Assembly (NCBI GenBank): GCA_035048495.1
Contig: CM068553.1
Span: forward strand, 27,738,978 to 27,802,977
Source of the DNA: Euptelea pleiosperma
Taxonomy: Eukaryota; Streptophyta; Magnoliopsida; Ranunculales; Eupteleaceae
Length of the DNA: 64,000 nt
Reading direction: 5' to 3'
Shown here in pieces: positions 50,201-58,036 of the stretch (its first letter is position 1; the number at the start of each line of letters is the position of its first letter). The notes under the pieces were generated by a model, which did no database searches, was not told the origin of the DNA, and saw only the letters and a program-made list of their open reading frames with translations. The position numbers and the translations under genes are program-made.

Positions 50201-53200
50201 TCTTTCTTTTTAAAACAATTTAATTTATCTCTTGAATAAGGTGAGTGGTGGCTTATAAAGTAACTGGGTTTCTGATTTTATCAGTTAAACCTCACAAAAT
50301 ATCGAATCTCCCACTAACTCTCTGCATATATTTGTAGATTAACTCTAGATTATTTTTTTCATTTTTTAATTTGTTGCTGAATGCCCGTGGGGCAAACGAT
50401 GCTAGTTATAAAGATGGCCCTATAAATGTACGGTCAGCAAAACAGAATTGGATACCTAAAAGCAAGGAAATAAATTTCAAGAAATTATCGAAATATTTCG
50501 CGAAAGATTTCCATTTTCTAGGTTACCGACAGGAAAGAATACTTACGTCGAAATAATGTTAAATTTTTCGAAATATTTCCATTCATGTCGAAATATTTCG
50601 CGTGAACAGTAAATTTCAATCAATTGACAGTGTAAATATGTATTATTTCGGTCGAAATGTTTCAACATGTATGGAAACATTTCAATCGTAGGTAGGAAAC
50701 ATCTCATTTGAGCTCAAAACCGCTATAAATCTCATATTTGATCTATTTAACCCCTTTCCATACATTTTGTTTATACAAAAGATCATTCCAGTGTAGATTT
50801 TTTGGTTCATGAAAACATTGGGAGTTTTTTCAAATTCAAAATATACATAAAGATAAAATTTCTTGCTACAAATAAATATGTTAGGTGTAAATTCATTAAA
50901 TTTATGAATTTATGATGCATTTATACTAGATTTGTGCACGGATTGAAGATCGTTTAGGGTGAAAATTTGGAATTTGGGAAAAACTCCAATTTTATTGGTT
51001 TTTACCCTAAACATCCATAATTGTGCATAAATTGATTATATGTTGCATAACTTAGCCCGTTCTATAAGTTGGTTGGGTTAAAAAAAATTTATCCTAATTT
51101 TTTTTTCAAATAAAAAATTAAACGTTCAAAAAATTAAATAAATATTATAAGTTAATAGTATGTAGGTTTTCTAAAATTACATATAATGTTAAGAAATTAA
51201 TGTAAGTGAATAAGGATTTGTTAATATATTACTTTATGACTTTTTTATAATTAGTAATTAAATAATAGTTATATAATTAAATTAAACCTTGACTAATTAA
51301 GGATACTTGCCGCGACATATTATAGACCATTATGGTCATTCATTTCCACACTACATATGGTTGAATATTATGGTTTGAAAGCTTATGAGTGTGCTTTATG
51401 CTTGTTTCATCATTTCCCAAACTTTCCACAAACATTTCCACAATATTTCCATCATTTCCACATTATTTCCATCATTTCCACGAAAAATGTATTATTTCCA
51501 CACTGGTCGAAATATTTCCACGAAATATTTCCATTTTTAGACTGGTCGAAATAAACCTCGAAACCGAAATTTATTTCCTTGCCTAAAAGTACTGTCCAAC
51601 TAATTAAATTTTGAACAGTGGTAAGCATGCAAGAGAACAACCTAGACATTGTTCCCATTGGACTTTCAGTGAATCTCCTCATTCAAGTGTACACACAGTA
51701 CCTTAGTGACATCAGAAGTGCTAGCGAGGATAATCCTCAACCACTCACCTTGGCACATAAACCAATCAAATGCTCCCCCGGAAAAAGAATCATAGAAATG
51801 CTCAGAGCCATTTTGACCATATCCGTTAAAGTTCCCTACTAAGGCATCTTGCTAGAACCCAACAAGGGCTAATACAACTTACTTACCACATGGCACACCC
51901 TTTACCCATCTGTAGCTCGAGTCTTAACAATCCATTTAATGGACCCTGAGATAGATAATAAATCGTCAAAGCTTTACTTCAACCACCAGCTCGCAGGCAA
52001 CGGGTAGAAAAAAATACTCATTTTGTTTGGAAGCTTGGTTTTTGATACTTTAAGCAAAAGCACCTTAAGAACTTCAACATTGTTTTTCCAACACTAACTT
52101 CTTAACAAACACCAGTTTATTGTTTTCAATTGGCAAATACACACCCATATTTCCTTTTTGACTAGCTTACCACATTCACAAAATAACCATTGAGAAAACA
52201 TAGGTTTATTCGGTCATGGAGAGGACTGATACTGTTACAATCCTCATGGTTAAGAACTTAAGACCTAAGCTTTACATGCCTCTATCACCTAGGTGCTATT
52301 GGCGTAATGGTTTGGGACATAACATTGGCATCAAAGTCGGCGATCACAATGGGACCAAAGATGAAAAAGGATTCTCAGCAAGATTTGGGAGTTTCTGAAT
52401 AAGATTTAAATCAATTTAAAGATTCTAGAAGATCGGGGTGCATCGATAAAGAGTCGATTATAAGAGCTTCACCAGCGTGTTGATGGAAATTTCTGAATTG
52501 ATGGAGAGCATCAATCTCTTCCTCGGAATTTATAAAGGGGAAATCGCCACGGACCACTGCTTCCTCTTCAAAACGTAATACTTCAAGAGGATCGATTCAG
52601 CCAATCCAGACACGCATCATCAAACTTGATTTCCCAAAATTTGGCAGTACTAATTTGTTGGATCGGGTACCAAGGGCAGAGCGATTTCACTTCCATTAGA
52701 CTCCGTACGATCAAAAAGTTGCAATTGCTTCCATCCGTCTAAAAGGAAAGGCATCACCGTTGTTCTTGTAGACGGAGCAGAATAAGAAGCCTGTTACATT
52801 GGGGGATTTCGTCGATGCTCTTATATCCAGATTTGGACCAACAACCTAGAAGAATCACCATGTAACATTGGCTAAAACTTCGCCAAACCACTATTGTTCG
52901 TGACTCTCAAGTGAAGGTTGAACAATTGACTTGCAAGGCCGACGGTTGTACTAAAGAACAATTGATTGGGTGCTTCATCAGTGGGCTCAAAGAAGAAATC
53001 TAGGCTGACGTCCAATCTTTTAGTCCCCTCACACTCTCAAAAACAGTCGGGATTGTGGGGCTTCAGGAAGAAAAACATGGCTTGTATAAGCTAGGAACAC
53101 ATTTTCAACCGCCCAAACCCATGTTTTTAGCACCGTTGGCTCCAAAGGTGAACAGTAATGGGACATCGTCCCCTACCCATTAAACAGCTCACATGTGAAA

Positions 53201-54782
53201 ATGTAAGAGATGAGGGACCAAGGTCTGTACTTCGATTAGATTCAAGCCAAGTCACAAATGCAAGGTAAAAAAATTGTTCCTTATGGACAGGGAGGAGTAG
53301 CCGATTGAGATTGAGATTGAGATAGTAGGGTTAAACGAACAGAACTTTCAACCTTGCAGACAAGGTTGATCTCAAGGGGGTGGAAATGTTGAGACCCCAC
53401 AACTGACGTGGCATGCACAAACCTTGTTGCGATCTATTCTCTTATCTCTTCTCTTTATTTAGCAAGTCGTTAATTCTTGATAGGAGTTTTTATTAGCAAG
53501 CTAAGTGGTTTCTTAAGTTAATAAGTTTCCTACTTCAATAAGGAAGGAGATCTTGAGTAGGTTTCTTATTCGCAAGACCTCCAAATTAGTAGAGAAGCAT
53601 TTGAAGAGATGTAAGAGGCGTTTTCTTAGTAATTAGAATAAAAGTAAGTTTCCTAGTTCAATAAGAAAGGAGATGTTGAGTAGGTTTCTTATTAGCAAGA
53701 CCTCCAAATTAGTAGAAGCATTTAAAGTGATCTAAGGGGCTTTTTTTTGTAACGAGAATAATTATTTTCTTTTGAGGTAGAACCCACTCCAGAGATTTTC
53801 GCTCATACTCTAAAATACTTGAACCTCTTTTCGCCTGTCTTTCTTAAAGAATAATCCTAACATATGGTATCAGAGCCAGCCGCCCCCCCTCATCCCGAGT
53901 CACTGAAGGGACGACCTGTTGACCCCCCCCCCCCCCCCCCCCCCCCGGTCCCGAGTTCGAGTCACTGAAAGGACGATCCGTTGAAAAAAGAGGGCAGAGT
54001 GAAAGCCGCCATGTGGAAAGGGTTACCTAGACCACGCAGTAGGCCACCGAGGATGTCAGCTGCGGAAATGTGGTGGTATGTTACGATCCTATCAGTTAAG
54101 ACCTAAGCTTTACGCACCTCTATCAACTAGTGCTTTTGGCATATTAGTTTGGGTCTTAACAAAAACCATAATTCGGATTCAATAGCCAATATGAAAATAT
54201 ATAATATACTCACAGTCTGCGCCAGAGACATTCGTCGGAAGCGGCATAGTTTAGAAATCTACAAACCAGGGAGCATGCAACAAGGTCCTGCCATTATGTA
54301 AGATCAGGAGACGACACGATTAATAAAATAATAATATAATTCGTGTTGAAACATCGGATACAAGGACAACCGATGACGAAGGAAATTGCGAAATGTTAAA
54401 GCAACCTCACCTCGGACGAAAGGAATTTGAGGATGTGATGGAAAAGCTCGGGAGGAATCTTGCTGAAAATCCCGGTATCGATCTGTCTGGGAATTTTGCT
54501 GTGACTGTTTTGACTCTTCTCCGCTTGAGAGGTAGCGATCTCCCCCTTCTCCTCCTCCTTGTTGGTGTTGTTGTCATCGAGGCGCAATCTCTTAGATGGA
54601 GGCCCTGTTTTCGTCTCTTCCTGCAACCCCAACCAAATGACAGAAATGAGAGGAAACGAAACGCCCTAAGAGTCGCTCTATAAACAAGGGAGAGAGAGAG
54701 AGACCTGATCGGAGACTTCGGAGAGAACCTCGGATTCGAGGAAGTGAGCCAAGGTTTCGTCTTCGTCCTCTGAAGCTGTCAT
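29025..54782 (-). CDS. SKIP31: F-box protein SKIP31-like, nine exons over 25.8 kb
   Basis: Exons in order: 54782-54705, 54620-54411, 54287-54214, 39395-39320, 39101-38991, 38511-38337, 38197-38079, 29251-29194, 29095-29025. All have GT donors and AG acceptors, and phases join to 972 nt, 323 residues, stop TGA at 29027-29025. F-box proteins link substrates to SKP1-cullin1 ubiquitin ligases. Here the F-box is at about residues 77-126 ([20 protein letters not shown], then [19 protein letters not shown]). A Cys/His-rich region at about 215-285 ([54 protein letters not shown]) and the end [18 protein letters not shown] match my recollection of Arabidopsis SKIP31. Intron 3 (14.8 kb) and intron 7 (8.8 kb) hold most mobile elements of the window. 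No exon shows a stop or shift, so the gene looks intact. The leader has TTAGGGTTTCC just before the ATG (GCCATGAC). Confidence 0.93.
29830..31311 (+). pseudogene. 5'-truncated Ty1/copia: RT, RNase H and 3' LTR
   Basis: It starts inside RT (LKARLVVKG), continues with [40 protein letters not shown], the RT active-site region ([10 protein letters not shown]) and RNase H pieces ([12 protein letters not shown]). There are more than ten stops and shifts. A purine tract AGGGGGAG (31123-31130) is followed by an LTR starting TGTTAGAGTGTC (31131) and ending about 31311 in CA. It lies antisense inside intron 7 of the F-box gene and is much more decayed than the copia at 32059. Confidence 0.85.
31312..32058. 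other. Intronic sequence without recognised features
   Basis: AT-rich intron between two copia elements; no coding or repeat structure recognised. Confidence 0.5.
32059..32362 (+). repeat. 5' LTR of copia 1
   Basis: It starts TGTTGGAGTTTATG and ends TAAATTACAACA. It includes paired CACGTGAATAGTG words and a TATATATA run at about 32203, which is absent from the 3' copy. Confidence 0.95.
33106..34446 (+). pseudogene. Copia 1 gag and protease region (broken)
   Basis: It begins [14 protein letters not shown] and contains the gag N-terminal block [19 protein letters not shown] shift or stop near 33285 and another near 33420 break it. The frame 33517-34446 holds the rest of gag, with a CX2CX4HX4C zinc knuckle ([19 protein letters not shown]), and the protease start ([13 protein letters not shown]). 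In the active site the usual D-S-G reads D-S-E. Confidence 0.88.
34647..35975 (+). pseudogene. Copia 1 integrase
   Basis: The 442-codon frame contains the zinc-binding HHCC region ([17 protein letters not shown]) and the catalytic core ([30 protein letters not shown]), with all three acidic residues present, then [13 protein letters not shown] and [12 protein letters not shown]. It ends at a stop just before the RT, where copia polyproteins normally read through in one frame. Confidence 0.92.
35985..37472 (+). pseudogene. Copia 1 reverse transcriptase and RNase H (stops)
   Basis: The RT runs from [20 protein letters not shown] through [20 protein letters not shown] and [12 protein letters not shown], interrupted by stops near 36387 and 36456. 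It continues as [14 protein letters not shown] with intact YVDD. RNase H begins near 37005, with a stop after YSDVD, and ends with [15 protein letters not shown] and VDRHFIKEK. Confidence 0.92.
37480..37747 (+). repeat. 3' LTR of copia 1
   Basis: It matches the 5' LTR except for the missing 36-bp block and scattered substitutions, and ends TTGCAACA before the CTATC flank. Confidence 0.95.
38079..39395 (-). CDS. SKIP31: SKIP31-like exons 4-7 (F-box end and Cys/His region)
   Basis: Exon 4 (acceptor TTATGCAG) completes the F-box with [20 protein letters not shown]. Exon 5 encodes [20 protein letters not shown]. Exon 6 encodes [20 protein letters not shown] and the first Cys pairs. Exon 7 encodes CDDTC through SPSEMEPDA. 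Introns 4-6 are 218, 479 and 139 bp. Confidence 0.93.
39396..41225. other. Start of intron 3: AT-rich, MITE-like fragments
   Basis: CAAGGTTTAAAATCTC at about 39730 resembles a hAT terminus without a partner. An inverted repeat at about 40476-40692 (ATTTTAACCATCCAA mirrored by TTGGATGGTTAAAAT) is a probable MITE with unresolved ends. No coding sequence. Confidence 0.45.
41226..41294. repeat. Compound (GT)n(TA)n(GA)n microsatellite
   Basis: Three consecutive dinucleotide tracts totalling about 69 bp, prone to length polymorphism. Confidence 0.95.
42451..42666 (-). other. Protein-like gene fragment inside the Helitron
   Basis: The minus-strand frame encodes [20 protein letters not shown] and [20 protein letters not shown], ending [13 protein letters not shown]. 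Its composition looks like a real conserved protein rather than chance. It lies inside a Helitron, a class known to capture gene pieces. I cannot name the family. The 5' side could begin at an acceptor such as GTTTGTTAG. Confidence 0.4.
43379..43607 (+). repeat. 5' LTR of copia 2
   Basis: It differs from the 3' LTR mainly by an ACGTAGAAAT insertion or duplication near its start and scattered substitutions. Confidence 0.93.
44374..45700 (+). pseudogene. Copia 2 gag and protease region (broken)
   Basis: An ATG near 44379 is followed by an early TGA. The gag frame is recognisable as [20 protein letters not shown] and [20 protein letters not shown], with a stop near 44790. A zinc knuckle ([19 protein letters not shown]) lies at about 45288-45345. 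The protease start reads [12 protein letters not shown], with D-S-G kept but downstream frames lost. Confidence 0.88.
45989..47347 (+). pseudogene. Copia 2 integrase
   Basis: The 452-codon frame has [13 protein letters not shown] and CETRELSKH (one zinc-ligand Cys is Arg). The core has IVHSNVWGP, where the first catalytic Asp is Asn, then RTDEGGEYM and [12 protein letters not shown]. It ends at TAG where the RT's NKTWEL Trp codon would be, so one substitution separates it from the RT frame at 47360. Confidence 0.92.
47348..48735 (+). pseudogene. Copia 2 reverse transcriptase and RNase H
   Basis: The 297-codon RT frame is well preserved: [38 protein letters not shown] and [14 protein letters not shown] with intact YVDD. 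A frameshift near 48235 and a stop after STSGY precede the RNase H part ([23 protein letters not shown]). The coding decay is lighter than in copia 1. Confidence 0.92.
48800..49023 (+). repeat. 3' LTR of copia 2
   Basis: It starts TGTTATCAGATACG right after the purine tract and ends TTCAACT before the ACCCT duplication. Confidence 0.93.
49689..50093. mobile_element. MITE with 8-bp target duplication (405 bp)
   Basis: The arms are long. The left GGGTCGTGATGTAACAGGGT... and the inverted right arm share GATGTAACA, TGCGGAAGC, GGGCCCACTGAC and GCATGGATGTTTA. Flanks are a perfect AACTCAAA (49681-49688 and 50094-50101), pointing to a hAT-type mobiliser. It lies within the Helitron. Confidence 0.8.
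50463..51581. mobile_element. Non-autonomous hAT element (1119 bp)
   Basis: It has perfect 16-bp terminal inverted repeats CAAGGAAATAAATTTC and a perfect 8-bp duplication CCTAAAAG (50455-50462 and 51582-51589). Both subterminal regions carry many copies of CGAAATATTTC and related GAAATATTTCCA words; the interior is AT-rich with no transposase. It lies 57 bp beyond the Helitron end. Confidence 0.9.
51590..52232. other. Intron 3 sequence without recognised features
   Basis: No coding or repeat structure recognised between the hAT element and the TRIM-like repeat. Confidence 0.5.
52400..53330 (+). pseudogene. Ty3/gypsy gag remnant
   Basis: Frames give [60 protein letters not shown], then [15 protein letters not shown] and a decayed Cys/His segment ([18 protein letters not shown]). 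This is the plant gypsy gag capsid region with many stops. Protease and pol are absent; the gag joins directly to the purine tract. Confidence 0.75.
53387..53862 (+). repeat. Gypsy LTR with internal duplication
   Basis: It starts TGTTGAGACCCC after the purine tract and ends CCTAACA. It contains two tandem diverged copies of a roughly 125-bp block (GTTTCCTACTTCAATAAGG at about 53525 and GTTTCCTAGTTCAATAAGA at about 53650). Confidence 0.75.
53923..53946. repeat. Poly-C run (about 24 C)
   Basis: It sits in a duplicated CCCGAGT...GTCACTGAA context inside the TRIM-like internal segment. Its length is likely unreliable. Confidence 0.9.
54214..54782 (-). CDS. SKIP31: SKIP31-like exons 1-3 (N-terminus and F-box)
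   Basis: Exon 1 encodes an acidic N-terminus ([20 protein letters not shown]), donor CAG|GTCTCT. Exon 2 starts after GGGGTTGCAG, has a basic patch (SKRLRL) and the first half of the F-box, and ends TCCGAG|GTGAGG. Exon 3 (acceptor ATGGCAG) encodes [20 protein letters not shown] and ends ACT|GTGAGT in phase 2. Introns 1 and 2 are short (84 and 123 bp), in contrast to intron 3. Confidence 0.93.
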
Positions 54783-55030
54783 GGCGGAAACCCTAATCTT
54801 AGAAAAAACGAGTTGCAGAAAGAAAGGGAAAGTGCGATTCCAATTTCAAAGATTGCGTGCGTCGGTCATCACTCATCACCACCGCCACCACCCTGACTTC
54901 CGGCCGGCCAGCGTAGAACCTACGCGGATGTCATCATCATCTGCTCAGATAAGCCGATGGTTGCGCTAGGCATCTCTGTGTACTCTGATTGCTTGTGCGG
55001 TGAAGAAGAAAAACTGAGGTGTTGTTCACT
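54783..55030 (-). promoter_or_regulatory. 5' leader and promoter region of the F-box gene
   Basis: On the minus strand the ATG is preceded by AGATTAGGGTTTCCGCC (54799-54783), a telo-box-type motif often near starts of plant housekeeping genes, and by CT-rich sequence. The transcription start is not determined. Confidence 0.45.
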
Positions 55031-55170
55031 AATACACCATCCGCGTGTTGGTCACGCCAAAGCCACTCTCTTCGCATTACCATTGGCCCACCCCTTTGCT
55101 AAATTAAACTAGCCGTTGGATTTCCCCATTATTTCATCACCAATTGGACACCTGTTAAGTTGGCAACCAT

Positions 55171-55437
55171 GGGTCGCAATGTAACAAAATCATCATATTG
55201 GTAATTTCTAACCATTAGATTTTAGTACTTTTAAGGCGTTATTATAGCCGTTGGATTCAACCATTTTTTTTTTTAAATAGTATAGCCAATGGCTCAAAAT
55301 CATCAAACAAGCTGATTTTTGGTACGAATGTCTACCAAGGGGTGAGCTAAACATCCATGCAGTCAGTGGGCCCAGATGGCAGCGATGACTGGTGAGTAAC
55401 AAAAATGGTGCTACCTAAGCTTGTTACGTCGCGACCC
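55171..55437. mobile_element. MITE related to 49689-50093 (267 bp)
   Basis: Ends are GGGTCGCAATGTAACAA and (inverted) GGGTCGCGACGTAACAA. The interior has CATCCATGCAGTCAGTGGGC and the same words as the 49689 element. Flanks do not give a clean duplication. It lies about 390 bp upstream of the F-box start codon. Confidence 0.68.
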
Positions 55438-55863
55438 TTGCAAAATATCTTATTTGCTCTCTATCACCGTAGAGTCTTAGCCATTCGGAATGGCAGTGTC
55501 GCAGATCCAGACCCTAACCATATGGATTGCCCGCATGGTACAATGCCTCCGTCTAAGGCCTGCTTGGTTTACAGCAAATTGAGTGCAATGCACTCACTTG
55601 CCACAATTTTGGGATTGAAAGTGATTGGTTGGAGGAATGCAAATGACTGCAGTGCAAGTGGTTAACAAGGACTTGCAAACTCTTTAACAAAATAGATGCA
55701 AGGAAGTGCAGCCCAAAAACTGACGCAAACAGGTGCATTGTGTTAACTCAACATTTTTTTTTCTGAAAAACAACAACAATAATAAGAACAACAACCGAGA
55801 TTATTTTTTATTATTATCTTTTTATTTTTATTTCTTTAATTTTTAGTTTTCTATTTTTTGATA

Positions 55864-56207
55864 GGGTCGGGATCGGGGACAACTATTTGGCATACCCTCA
55901 TTGAAGATGAATCAATAGCTGATTTTTGGTGACGATGATCTCTATGGTGAGGAGATCATCCTCACAAAAATTCAAATCATTCTGATATTCATAGACTGGT
56001 TTAGAAGTTGAAGAATTATGGACTGTCTACTTTTACCGTGTAACTTGAAACCCACATTTGAGGGGGTTAGAAATTTCAGAATGTGCTGATTTTTTGTGGG
56101 GGTGATCTATATGGTGAGGAGATCATCTTCGCCAAAAATCAGCCATTGATTCATCTTCTATGTGGGTACACCAAAATGGTTGTCAAAAGTGGTTGTCCCC
56201 GGGACCC
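55864..56207. mobile_element. Mutator-like MITE (344 bp) with 9-bp duplication
   Basis: It has long inverted arms (GGGTCGGGATCGGGGACAAC against GGGTCCCGGGGACAAC; both then GAAGATGAATCAAT and GCTGATTTTTGG). A perfect 9-bp duplication TTTTTGATA lies at 55855-55863 and 56208-56216. Confidence 0.85.
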
Positions 56208-56313
56208 TTTTTGATATAACTGTTTGGGGTCCCCTAACCCCAAGCTTTCCCCTCCAAAACAACAACAACAATAATAATAACAATAAAGTAATAATAATAT
56301 TAATTATAATCAA

Positions 56314-56500
56314 GGTTTAAAAGGGGCCGCTATAACGGTATACCGGACTTGGGGTGTCGTCATTTTTTTAGTTATAAGGGCTGTTATAAGGAATTTTGAC
56401 GTTGAGGGGCAAAAATTGAAAATAACGGGAAAAGCGAAAAAAGAAATGGCACTGAAATTCAAATTTTAAAATAATTAGTACGGGAAGGCTTGGGTAAACC
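56314..56500. mobile_element. Left half of a hAT-like element
   Basis: CAAGGTTTAAAAGGGGCCGC is followed by CGGTATACCGG and AATAACGGG words like the 6111-6442 family. No right terminus was found. Confidence 0.4.
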
Positions 56501-56905
56501 TTCCACATTGCGTAATTTTCAAAATTATAATTATAATTTTCAAATGCCCCCTTGCTTAAACCGTGTTGTGTGTACGGGAAGGCTTGGGTAAGCGCACACA
56601 ACCGTAAGACTAGTCCCATCACCAATGTGTGTGGGGACACCTACCTTTTAAAAAATAAAAAAATAATATTACAATAGTAATTTTATTATGCATTTTTTTT
56701 TGTCAAATCAAAAATAAAAATAATCCATTGCATCCATTTGCAATGCACTACCAACCAATCAGCTAAACTTCTTTTGCATCTATTTACATGGCGTGAACCA
56801 AACAGTTGTAAGTGACTTACATCGCAAGTGATTGCAACACAATTCATTGTATTTGCACTAAAGTGCAAAATGGACCTAAGTGCGGCGAACCAAGCAGGGC
56901 CTAAG

Positions 56906-58034
56906 TGTCACGGGCCATAGGCCATGGGCCATGATCAAGCACGTACCAAGCTGCGCCATGCCATATCGGGCGGGTTGTGCTGGGCCAACGCAAATTTCCG
57001 CAAGCATATTATGTGTTTTTGGAATTCTAAACGTCGATCTAAAACCAACAAAAAAGACGGAATCTGAATCCGAGGTGTGTGCACGAAATATGGGACAAGT
57101 ACGTTTCGCCTCTAGAATTGATGTTTCCTTTCCACTGAGGAAAAAAGTTGAATTTGCTATATTAAGGGAGGTGGTGCCCTACCTCTCCCCCATGTCCATG
57201 TGCCAAACCACTTGGGCATTCCCCGGGTCACCTAGAGTAGGCCAAGCATCCCGAAGGGGTTGTCTTGAGTCTCCCTTGGCATAAGTGGATTGCCTTAGAA
57301 TAGTGTTAGGCCAACGAGCTGGCACTAGGCTTTTGAATCACGCACCATCGTTATGCGCAATGTGTAACCCAGTTCTCGTGCTAGGACGATTGAGCAATCC
57401 TGATCACTCGGGTGAGCTATTCTTGGGTACTCGGTGCTCCTAGGCCGAGTTGGGTCATGTGGAGCGGTAGCACAGTAAGGGGCAACACTATGCACAATGA
57501 TTCTTGTGTGGACATCATTACACTGTATTGTCGTGTAGGTGTTCCAATTGCGACTTGGGAACTATGTTGTCTTCTCTACTTGAGTCCATACCCAAGGATT
57601 GTGACGTGGGTCTGACCAGCCCTCAGTGCCTTGATGTGCGGGGCCATGAACGACTCATTGGCTGCTCGGAGAGCGTGGATGACTAAGTTGAACCATGACA
57701 TCATACGGACTAGTTCGGTACCCTACGGGGACTGAGATGAAGCTGGGAACCCTATCAGGTAGTTGCAAGATGACTCTATGGACCAAGATGGCCATGGACA
57801 GTGATGATGTAGCTGCTCACTAGTGATGAGGTAGTGCATGGCACGAAGGTAGCTGCTTGCAGTGAAGTGTAGCTGTAGTCCGGGACTCAAGAGGAGTTTG
57901 TATCCCACGTCAGGCATTATGCTTGTGCTATTCTGAGAATTCTTATACTCTGATTGGTTAAGGTTGGCTTCAGTCTAGGCAAGATTGGAGCTTTGCAAGG
58001 TCCGAACCGTTGCAAGAAAAATTGGACCGGGACA
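56906..58034 (+). mobile_element. Ty3/gypsy-type 5' LTR (1129 bp)
   Basis: It starts TGTCACGGGCCATAGG, one base after the PIF target site, and ends GACCGGGACA. A primer site TGGTATCAAAGCAG follows at 58037. Short frames inside are not conserved proteins. Confidence 0.6.
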
Positions 58035-58036
58035 GT

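Larger units (their letters stand above)
41625..50405 (+). mobile_element. Helitron split by a copia and a MITE (8781 bp span)
   Basis: It starts TCTATTATCTATACTAAAG at 41625, after host A, almost identical to the minus-strand start at 827. The proposed 3' end is hairpin TGCCC-GTG-GGGCA (50382-50394), spacer AACGATG and CTAG (50402-50405), followed by T. The ATGCCCGTG and GGGCAAAC words fit known plant Helitron 3' ends. Removing copia 2 with its target copy, and the MITE at 49689, leaves about 2.7 kb. No RepHel frame. A weaker alternative 3' end (hairpin CCAT/ATGG then CTAG) lies near 42.2 kb. Confidence 0.65.
52233..54161 (+). mobile_element. Composite TRIM-like and Ty3/gypsy structure
   Basis: Two related short repeats, 52233-52324 and 54079-54161 (TGTTACRATCC...TTAACA type, about 85-92 bp), bracket the region like TRIM LTRs. 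After the left repeat comes TTGGCATCAAAG, a decayed primer site. Then come gypsy gag pieces (52400-53300), a purine tract (AAGGGGGTGGAAA, 53374-53386), a 476-bp LTR (53387-53862), and a second, intact primer site TGGTATCAGAGCC (53865-53877). A short GC-rich TRIM-like internal segment with a poly-C run follows to the right repeat. No target duplication was found. Confidence 0.6.
55557..56901. mobile_element. PIF/Harbinger-like element with nested insertions (1345 bp)
   Basis: It starts GGCCTGCTTGGTT and ends, inverted, GGCCCTGCTTGGTT. TAA flanks both sides (55554-55556 and 56902-56904). The arms share TGATTGGTTGG and GCAAATG words. A Mutator-like MITE (55864-56207) and a hAT-like start (56314) lie inside. 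No transposase frame. Confidence 0.75.
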
